Assembly: GCA_024762755.1 (NCBI GenBank)
Contig: JANTGX010000143.1
Coordinates: 1-5,977, forward strand
Origin: Gammaproteobacteria bacterium
Lineage (GTDB): Bacteria > Pseudomonadota > Gammaproteobacteria > SZUA-152
Reading direction: 5' to 3'
DNA: 5,977 bases
Numbering within the stretch: position 1 is the first letter of the stretch; each line of letters starts with the position of its first letter. The position numbers were made by a program, and so were the translations under genes. The notes under the pieces were generated by a model that had not been told where the DNA came from, ran no database searches, and worked only from the letters and a program-made list of their open reading frames with translations. Below, in pieces: positions 1 to 4,294 of the stretch.

Positions 1-1072
1 CCTCAAGGAGAAGATCGCCGGCAACGCCGAGCTGGAGGCGGTGAGTGAGTTCATCCACTTCGCCTGCACCTCCGAGGACATCAACAACCTGGCCTATGGC
101 CTGATGCTGCGCGAGGCCCGCAGCCAGGCCCTGATGCCGCGCATGGACGAGGTCATCGACGCCCTGCGCGGCCTGGCCCACGCCCACGCCGAGCAGCCCA
201 TGCTCTCGCGCACCCACGGCCAGCCCGCCTCGCCCACCACCGTGGGCAAGGAGATGGCCAACGTGGCCGCACGCCTCATGCGTCAGCGCGCGCAGCTCGC
301 CGAGGTCTCGCTGATGGGCAAGATCAACGGCGCGGTGGGCAACTACAACGCCCACCTGGTGGCCTACCCGACGCTGGACTGGGAGCAGATCGCACGCGAC
401 TTCGTCAGCGACCTGGGCCTCACCTGGAACCCTTACACCACGCAGATCGAGCCACACGACTACATCGCCGAATACTTCGACGCGGTGGCTCGTTTCAACA
501 CCGTGCTGATAGATTTCGAGCGCGACGTGTGGGGCTACATCGCCCTCGGCTACTTCAAGCAGAAGACCGTCGCCGGCGAGGTGGGCTCCTCCACCATGCC
601 GCACAAGGTCAACCCCATCGACTTCGAGAACGCCGAGGGCAACCTGGGGCTCGCCAACGCCCTCTTCGACCACCTGGCCGCCAAGCTGCCCATCTCCCGC
701 TGGCAGCGCGACCTCACCGACTCCACCGTGCTGCGCAACCTGGGCGTGGGCATCGCCCACTCCACCCTCGCCTACCAGTCCACCCTCAAGGGCGTGGGCA
801 AGCTGGAGGTCAATCCGCAGCGCCTGCACGAAGACCTGGACGACTGCTGGGAGGTGCTGGCGGAGCCGGTACAGACGGTGATGCGCCGCTACGGCATCGA
901 AAAGCCCTACGAGAAACTCAAGGAACTGACCCGCGGCACCGGCATCGACCGCGAACGCCTGCAGGCCTTCGTCAGCGCGCTGGAGATCCCGCCGGAGGCC
1001 AAGGCGACACTGCTCGCCCTGACCCCCGCCAGCTATATCGGCAATGCCGCCGAGCAGGCGCGGCGAATCTGA
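1..1072 (+). CDS. purB: Adenylosuccinate lyase PurB (5'-truncated by window edge)
   Basis: This cytosolic enzyme releases fumarate from SAICAR in de novo purine synthesis and from adenylosuccinate on the way to AMP. The frame is open from base 2, with 356 residues visible and a TGA stop at 1070-1072. Against the usual ~456 residues of the E. coli-type enzyme, about 100 N-terminal residues are missing. Family motifs are intact: TSEDINN (bases 68-88), RTHGQPASP with its conserved His (209-235), and the superfamily signature SSTMPHKVNP carrying the catalytic-loop serine (587-616). WQRDLTDSTVLRN and MRRYGIEKPYEKLKELTRG near the C-terminus also match the E. coli protein as I remember it. The GTG at 41 is internal, because conserved sequence (LKEKIAGNAELEAV) precedes it in frame. 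No damage is seen. The gene is followed by a 13-bp inverted repeat rather than a close downstream gene. Recognition is firm. Confidence 0.98.
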   Translation, partial: LKEKIAGNAELEAVSEFIHFACTSEDINNLAYGLMLREARSQALMPRMDEVIDALRGLAHAHAEQPMLSRTHGQPASPTTVGKEMANVAARLMRQRAQLAEVSLMGKINGAVGNYNAHLVAYPTLDWEQIARDFVSDLGLTWNPYTTQIEPHDYIAEYFDAVARFNTVLIDFERDVWGYIALGYFKQKTVAGEVGSSTMPHKVNPIDFENAEGNLGLANALFDHLAAKLPISRWQRDLTDSTVLRNLGVGIAHSTLAYQSTLKGVGKLEVNPQRLHEDLDDCWEVLAEPVQTVMRRYGIEKPYEKLKELTRGTGIDRERLQAFVSALEIPPEAKATLLALTPASYIGNAAEQARRI

Positions 1073-1089
1073 CACCGCAACCGCCGAGA

Positions 1090-1126
1090 CGACGGTTTTC
1101 CGGCGCCCCGCCACGGAAAACCGTCG
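1090..1126 (+). repeat. Perfect 13-bp inverted repeat, possible purB 3' hairpin
   Basis: The arms CGACGGTTTTCCG (1090-1102) and CGGAAAACCGTCG (1114-1126) are exact reverse complements around an 11-base loop. The hairpin starts 17 bases after the purB stop, so it probably folds at the 3' end of the purB mRNA as a stability or pausing element. No T tract follows, so it is not a canonical intrinsic terminator. It could equally be a protein-binding palindrome or part of a dispersed repeat; other copies cannot be sought from this window. Confidence 0.75.
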
Positions 1127-1136
1127 CCGCGAGGGT

Positions 1137-1196
1137 GTAGTAGCAGAGGTAGTGGCGGAGGTAGTGGCGGAGGTAGTGGCGGAGGTAGTGGCGGAG
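1137..1196 (+). repeat. 12-bp minisatellite, five tandem units
   Basis: The unit GTAGTGGCGGAG occurs four times without error (1149-1160, 1161-1172, 1173-1184, 1185-1196). It is preceded by one diverged copy, GTAGTAGCAGAG (1137-1148), with two transitions. The array is noncoding as far as can be seen, lying after the purB stop and hairpin. A 12-bp period is roughly one helical turn. It ends about 165 bases upstream of the sigma-54 match, within the usual range for enhancer sites, though no known activator motif is recognised. Perfect units suggest a recent slippage-driven expansion. Confidence 0.9.
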
Positions 1197-1360
1197 AACG
1201 CAGAAGGCCACCGCGCGCGACGAACCCCCTCCACCACCATTGGCCAGCGAGCCACGCGCCTTCATCGCCCAGCCACGGCCGGCGATTCGGGCCATCGCCG
1301 CCTCCCCCGCCTACGGCAACACTGGCCCACGGGCGACACCCGGCACCTCGGCCCCGCGAG

Positions 1361-1377
1361 TTGGCACACTACCTGCT
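1361..1377 (+). promoter_or_regulatory. Candidate sigma-54 (RpoN) -24/-12 promoter
   Basis: The sequence TTGGCACACTACCTGCT matches the established consensus YTGGCACG-N4-TTGCW. The -24 element TTGGCAC is exact, the invariant GG (1363-1364) and GC (1375-1376) are separated by the required 10 bases, and the -12 element is CTGCT in place of TTGCW. The expected start of transcription is about 1388. TTGGCA at 1361 could also be a sigma-70 -35 box, but no -10 hexamer sits at 16-18 bases, so sigma-54 is the better reading. Transcription would run into the terminator at 1438-1466, not into roxA. A matching activator site was not identified. Confidence 0.6.
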
Positions 1378-1387
1378 AGTAGATTCG

Positions 1388-1466
1388 TGCGGTCGGCCTC
1401 TCCCCCCGGGTCCGGCCGTGACATTACTCTCCCTTCTCGGGGCGCCACTAGCGCCCCGTTTTTTTT
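1388..1466 (+). ncRNA. Predicted small RNA of about 79 nt, sigma-54 driven
   Basis: This interval runs from the predicted sigma-54 start to the end of the T8 tract of a strong terminator and has no usable open frame. Read by eye it has three parts. A 5' GC-rich stem pairs CGGCC (1394-1398) with GGCCG (1414-1418). A linker at 1419-1437 ends in the pyrimidine-rich tract CTCTCCCTTCTC. The terminator hairpin follows. This order resembles Hfq-dependent trans-acting small RNAs, and the CU-rich tract could pair with ribosome binding sites. RpoN-dependent small RNAs are an established class (Qrr, GlmY/GlmZ, CrcZ), but I see no sequence likeness to any of them. The alternative is that the terminator simply ends a long purB 3' UTR. 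Confidence 0.42.
1438..1466 (+). terminator. Strong intrinsic terminator
   Basis: The 8-bp all-GC stem CGGGGCGC (1438-1445) and GCGCCCCG (1451-1458) closes a five-base loop, CACTA, and is followed directly by eight T residues (1459-1466). It acts on + strand transcripts. It would end the candidate small RNA from about 1388, or any purB read-through, and it separates both from roxA. Confidence 0.93.
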
Positions 1467-1515
1467 GCCCCGACCGGCCCTGTCTGCCCCCGCACCGCGC
1501 CGCCGCCCCCTTGCG

Positions 1516-1545
1516 ACGACACACCCGCGACAGCTGCCATATCAT
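1516..1545 (+). promoter_or_regulatory. Weak candidate sigma-70 promoter between the two terminators
   Basis: ACGACA (1516-1521, 4 of 6 to TTGACA) lies 18 bases upstream of TATCAT (1540-1545, 5 of 6 to TATAAT). The surrounding stretch 1540-1585 is clearly more AT-rich than its flanks, as expected of a promoter region. GATAAT (1553-1558) is an alternative -10 but lacks a -35. The main support is that something must be transcribed to use the terminator at 1667-1693, because the preceding terminator ends upstream transcripts. Confidence 0.3.
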
Positions 1546-1551
1546 CCCTCA

Positions 1552-1693
1552 CGATAATCAGGTGATCTCTATTCACGATGGATTCAGTCAGGATCCGTAT
1601 CCTGGATCTCGACTGCCGCCTCGTCTCCCTCCCTTGGCGATCCCGCGGCGGTCACCTCCTCCTCTCGCCGCATCCCCGATGCGGCTTTTTTTT
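1552..1693 (+). ncRNA. Possible second small RNA, about 140 nt
   Basis: The segment lies between the T tract of one intrinsic terminator and the end of the next, too far from any gene to be a normal trailer. It contains a hairpin, CAGGAT (1589-1594) with ATCCTG (1599-1604) around the loop CCGT. Just before the terminator stem it has a run containing CCTCCTCCTC (about 1655-1664), which is complementary to purine-rich Shine-Dalgarno sequence. No credible start codon with a ribosome site is seen inside it. The 5' end rests on a weak promoter call, so the terminator is much surer than the RNA. Alternatives are a degenerate short gene or a spurious transcript. Confidence 0.3.
1667..1693 (+). terminator. 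Strong intrinsic terminator just upstream of the roxA promoter
   Basis: The 8-bp stem GCCGCATC (1667-1674) and GATGCGGC (1678-1685) has a three-base loop CCC and is followed by eight T residues (1686-1693). It insulates the roxA operon from upstream transcription. The last bases of its T tract overlap the likely -35 region of the roxA promoter. Confidence 0.93.
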
Positions 1694-1718
1694 GTCCGCG
1701 ATTTGCCGCTGGTATAGT
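1691..1718 (+). promoter_or_regulatory. Extended -10 promoter for the roxA operon
   Basis: TATAGT (1713-1718) is preceded by TGG (1710-1712), giving the extended -10 form TGnTATAnT. The -35 is poor: TTTGTC at 1691-1696 with a 16-base spacer, or TTGTCC at 1692-1697 with 15. A weak -35 is typical when the extended -10 carries recognition. Transcription would start near 1725 and leave a leader of about 50 nt. Confidence 0.6.
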
Positions 1719-1775
1719 GTCGCCGACCTCCGCACCCTCGCACCCCAAACCCGCACACCAGATCAAAGGAGCGCC

Positions 1776-2951
1776 ATGAGCAGCAAGCCCCTCCTCGGCG
1801 GCCTCGCCCCCAGCGAGTTTCTCGACCAGTATTGGCAGAAGCGTCCCCTGCTGATCCGCCAGGCCCTGCCGGGCTTTCGCCCCCCCCTGGAGCCGGACGA
1901 ACTGGCCGGCTTGGCCTGCGAGGCCGAGGTGGAGTCACGCATCGTCCTCGAGCGCGACGGCCCCGAGCCCTGGAGCCTGGCCCAAGGCCCCTTCGACGAG
2001 GCCCGCTTCGCCACCCTGCCGGAGACCCACTGGACCCTGCTGGTGCAAGAGTGCAATCGACACGTGCCGGCGCTGGCCGAGTTGCTGGAGCGCTTCGATT
2101 TCATCCCCCGTTGGCGGGTGGACGACGTCATGGTCAGCTTCGCCCCCCAGGAGGGCTCCGTGGGTCCGCACGTGGATCAATACGACGTCTTCCTGCTGCA
2201 GGGCCTGGGCCGGCGACGCTGGCAGATCGACACCCGGCCGCTGGCGGAGGACAACCTGATCGCCGGCCTCGACCTGCGCATCCTGCGCGAATTCGAGGCC
2301 ACCGACGAATGGATCCTGGAACCCGGCGACATGCTCTATCTGCCGCCGGGCGTGGCGCATCATGGTGTGGCCCTGGAAGACGCCATGACCTTCTCCGTGG
2401 GCTTCCGCAGCCCCAGCCTGGCAGAGATGATCACCGCCTATGTCGACGAGGCGGTCACCCACCTGACGGAGCACGACCGTTATGCCGATCCCGACCTCTG
2501 CCTGCAGGCCCACCCGGGCGAGATCACGCCCGCCGCGCGGCAGCGGGTGCGCCAGGCCCTGCGCGGCCTACTGGCCGACGACGCGGCCCTGGATCAGTGG
2601 TTCGGCCGCTTCGTCACCGAGGCCAAGTCCGGCCTCCTGGCCGAGCCGCCGGCGGTCGCCCTGGAGCCCCTGGCCCTGCGCAATGCCATCCAACGGGCCG
2701 GCGGCCTGCGGCGCAGCGAGGACGTCCGTTTCGCCTTTCTGCGCGAGGCGAGCGGGCTGACCCTGTTCGTCGACGGCACCGCCTATGCCGTGGACGACGC
2801 CGGCGCCCCGGCGGCCATGGCCCTGTGCGACCACCGGCGGCTGGACAGCGACGCGCTAGCCCTGGAGGCCGAGGCCTGGTTGGCCCTGCTTGGCGAACTG
2901 TACGCCAGCGGCTATGTCGAACTTATCGACGACGAGGGAGAGACCCCATGA
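1776..2951 (+). CDS. roxA: Ribosomal oxygenase RoxA/YcfD-type (50S L16 arginine hydroxylase)
   Basis: This is a cytosolic Fe(II)/2-oxoglutarate dioxygenase of the JmjC/cupin type. In E. coli the family 3-hydroxylates an arginine of ribosomal protein L16. The product is 391 residues (E. coli YcfD is about 373). The N-terminus SEFLDQYWQKRPLLIRQA is typical of the family. The cupin core holds the iron triad H132 and D134 (PHVDQYDVFLLQ) and H195 (YLPPGVAH-HGVALE), followed by SVGFRSPS; a winged-helix-like C-terminal region covers about residues 215-391. The start is ATG 1776, with AAGGAG at 1766-1771. An in-frame start at 1578 would run through a terminator and the promoter, so I reject it. The gene opens a three-gene operon, and its TGA overlaps the next ATG. 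Iron ligands are complete, so activity is expected; L16 as substrate is inferred from the family. Confidence 0.93.
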   Translation: MSSKPLLGGLAPSEFLDQYWQKRPLLIRQALPGFRPPLEPDELAGLACEAEVESRIVLERDGPEPWSLAQGPFDEARFATLPETHWTLLVQECNRHVPALAELLERFDFIPRWRVDDVMVSFAPQEGSVGPHVDQYDVFLLQGLGRRRWQIDTRPLAEDNLIAGLDLRILREFEATDEWILEPGDMLYLPPGVAHHGVALEDAMTFSVGFRSPSLAEMITAYVDEAVTHLTEHDRYADPDLCLQAHPGEITPAARQRVRQALRGLLADDAALDQWFGRFVTEAKSGLLAEPPAVALEPLALRNAIQRAGGLRRSEDVRFAFLREASGLTLFVDGTAYAVDDAGAPAAMALCDHRRLDSDALALEAEAWLALLGELYASGYVELIDDEGETP

Positions 2952-3901
2952 ATGGCGAATTCCGCACCGAGACGGTGACATGGCAGGCGGCCGAGGCCGA
3001 TCTGCGCCGCCTGCGTCGGTCCGTGTTCATCGACGAACAGCATGTCCCGGAGGCCCTGGAATGGGACGGGCGTGACGCCGCCGCGCTGCACGTACTCGCC
3101 TACGCCGAGGACCAGCCCATCGCCACCGGTCGCCTGCTGGCCGACGGCCACCTCGGCCGCATGGCGGTGTTGCCGGCCTGGCGCGGGCAGGGGGTCGGCC
3201 GTGCCGTGCTGCTGGCGCTGATCCAGGCCGCCCGGACGCAGGGCCTGGCCCAGATCCACCTCGATGCGCAGACCCAGGCCCTGGGCTTCTATGAGCGCCA
3301 TGGCTTCGAGGCGGTGGGTGAGGTGTTCATGGACGCCGGCATCCTGCACCGCCGCATGCAGCTGACACTAACGCCGGCCGAGGACGCACCGACGGCGCCC
3401 AGTGACCCGCGACTGGGCATCGACCGCGAGGAGCGCTACCTGCACGCCCTGGACGAGACGCGCGAGACCGCCCTGACCCTGGTGCAGCAGGGGTCGAAGT
3501 CCCTCCGTCTGTTCACCCACGATCTCGACCCGCGCCTGTTCGACAACGCAGCCTTCATCGAGGCCGTGAAACAGCTGGCCCTGCGCACCGAGCGCTCCAA
3601 GGTCTTCATCCTCATGCAGAATCCCAACCAGGCCATACACCGCGGCCACCGCCTCGTGGAACTGGCCCGGCGCCTCAGCAGCCGCATCTTCATCCATCGC
3701 GCCGCCGATGAAGATCAGGAGCGCTGCGACGGCTTCCTTTTGGTGGACGAGTTGGGGGGGCTGCGCCGCCCCCACGCCGGGCGCTTCGAGGGCAAGGCCT
3801 GGTTCAACAACCCCGGCGAGGTACGCCTGCTGCAGAAGGATTTCGACACCATGTGGGAGCGCAGCGGGGCCGAGCCCGAGCTGCGCCGGCTCTACCTATG
3901 A
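2948..3901 (+). CDS. GNAT acetyltransferase with extra C-terminal domain (DUF7931-like)
   Basis: The product has 317 residues. Residues about 1-142 form a GNAT domain of the ElaA-like kind, with an N-terminal LRRSVFIDEQ segment, the acetyl-CoA loop RGQGVG at 79-84 after MAVLPAW, and the motif B segment ALGFYERHGF at 111-120. A polar linker (about 143-158) leads to a second domain (about 159-317) with LFTHDLDPRLFD, HRLVELARRLSSRIFIH and KAWFNNPGEVRLLQKDFDTMW. This layout fits the GNAT proteins annotated with C-terminal DUF7931. The second domain faintly recalls a phospholipase D-like fold without catalytic HKD motifs, a weak impression only. The start ATG overlaps the roxA stop (ATGA) behind a GGGAGAG ribosome site, so translation is probably coupled. 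The substrate is unknown; a link to ribosome or translation modification is inferred only from its neighbour. Confidence 0.9.
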   Translation: MNGEFRTETVTWQAAEADLRRLRRSVFIDEQHVPEALEWDGRDAAALHVLAYAEDQPIATGRLLADGHLGRMAVLPAWRGQGVGRAVLLALIQAARTQGLAQIHLDAQTQALGFYERHGFEAVGEVFMDAGILHRRMQLTLTPAEDAPTAPSDPRLGIDREERYLHALDETRETALTLVQQGSKSLRLFTHDLDPRLFDNAAFIEAVKQLALRTERSKVFILMQNPNQAIHRGHRLVELARRLSSRIFIHRAADEDQERCDGFLLVDELGGLRRPHAGRFEGKAWFNNPGEVRLLQKDFDTMWERSGAEPELRRLYL

Positions 3902-4164
3902 GACGCCGACTGCGCCTGCTCGCCCTGCTCCTGGCCGGCCTGGCGACGACGGCCGGGGCCGCCGGCAACTTCCCCGAGGCCGGCAGTTGCCCGCCGGAAA
4001 GGCCCTACTACGCCTTCTGCACCCACAGCCTGCACAACCTCGAGGGCTGGTACAGCCGCGAGTGCCGGCGCACACGCGAGGAGGCAGAGGCCGACGCGCG
4101 CCGCCACGCCGAACGCTGGCACCACGGCAACATGCGCTGGACCGGGGTGGCCAAGAGCCGCTGA
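3898..4164 (+). CDS. Small exported protein, unknown function
   Basis: This 88-residue protein is not recognised. MRRRLRLLALLLAGLATTAGAA is a good Sec signal peptide: an arginine-rich start, a leucine/alanine core, and likely cleavage after A22 before GNF. There is no lipobox cysteine, so a soluble periplasmic or secreted product of about 66 residues is expected. The mature part has three cysteines (C31, C41, C56), several aromatic residues (PYYAF, GWYSREC), a charged helical stretch TREEAEADARRHAERWHH and the ending MRWTGVAKSR. Its ATG overlaps the stop of the GNAT gene (ATGA) and no clear ribosome site precedes it, so it depends on translational coupling. An in-frame ATG at 3853 would lengthen the overlap and bury the signal peptide, so I reject it. 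It is odd that an exported protein ends an operon of cytosolic enzymes. Confidence 0.75.
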   Translation: MRRRLRLLALLLAGLATTAGAAGNFPEAGSCPPERPYYAFCTHSLHNLEGWYSRECRRTREEAEADARRHAERWHHGNMRWTGVAKSR

Positions 4165-4242
4165 GCACACGCCGTTCCGACGCTTGCGGGACGCCCCCTG
4201 CCGGCCCGCTCACCTTCCGCCTTCACAGGCCGCAAAGACACG

Positions 4243-4276
4243 CGAGGCCCCGCCGACAGACGCCGACGGGGCCTCG
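4243..4276. terminator. GC-rich hairpin between convergent genes, possible bidirectional terminator
   Basis: The arms CGAGGCCCCG (4243-4252) and CGGGGCCTCG (4267-4276) pair perfectly over 10 bp around a 14-base loop. The hairpin lies 79 bases after the small exported gene and 18 bases after the cytochrome stop on the other strand, so it could serve both transcripts. On the + strand no T tract follows. On the - strand a short T-rich stretch (TGTCTTTG) follows, which favours the cytochrome transcript. Confidence 0.6.
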
Positions 4277-4294
4277 TGCGTCGGGCCGACACCC

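Larger units (their letters stand above)
1073..1775. other. Intergenic region purB-roxA, about 700 bases, signal-rich
   Basis: No open frame here looks like a protein. Frames crossing it are arginine/proline-rich shadows without recognisable motifs, and one would have to read through two intrinsic terminators. The region does hold a perfect inverted repeat (1090-1126), a 12-bp tandem repeat (1137-1196), a sigma-54-type promoter match (1361-1377), two terminators with T8 tracts (ending 1466 and 1693) and the roxA promoter (about 1691-1718). I see nothing recognisable in 1197-1360, which lies between the repeat and the sigma-54 site and is where an enhancer-binding activator would be expected to bind. 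No tRNA or rRNA was recognised. Confidence 0.8.

Noticed and set aside
41..43. GTG as the start of purB
   Set aside because: Conserved PurB sequence continues in frame upstream to base 2, so the gene is cut by the window edge and this GTG is an internal valine.
1137..1196. CRISPR array, or a coding VVAE repeat
   Set aside because: Units are directly adjacent 12-mers with no spacers, and the frame giving VVAE begins inside purB without a plausible start.
1361..1385. Sigma-70 promoter using TTGGCA as -35 with TAGTAG or TAGATT as -10
   Set aside because: Spacers would be 10 or 13 bases, too short for sigma-70; the sigma-54 reading has exact spacing.
1634..1649. A second sigma-54-like element, TTGGCG with GG-N10-GC spacing
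   Set aside because: The -12 half is CGGC in place of TTGC and the -24 half is imperfect; it would start a transcript of only about 30 bases ending at the next terminator.
1578..1775. 66-residue N-terminal extension of RoxA from ATG 1578
   Set aside because: It reads through an intrinsic terminator and the extended -10 promoter, has no homologous look, and ATG 1776 has a good ribosome site and the family N-terminus.
1832..2947. Long + frame open upstream of the GNAT domain, overlapping roxA
   Set aside because: It is arginine/proline/glycine-rich shadow translation of roxA in another frame; GNAT homology begins at ATG 2948.
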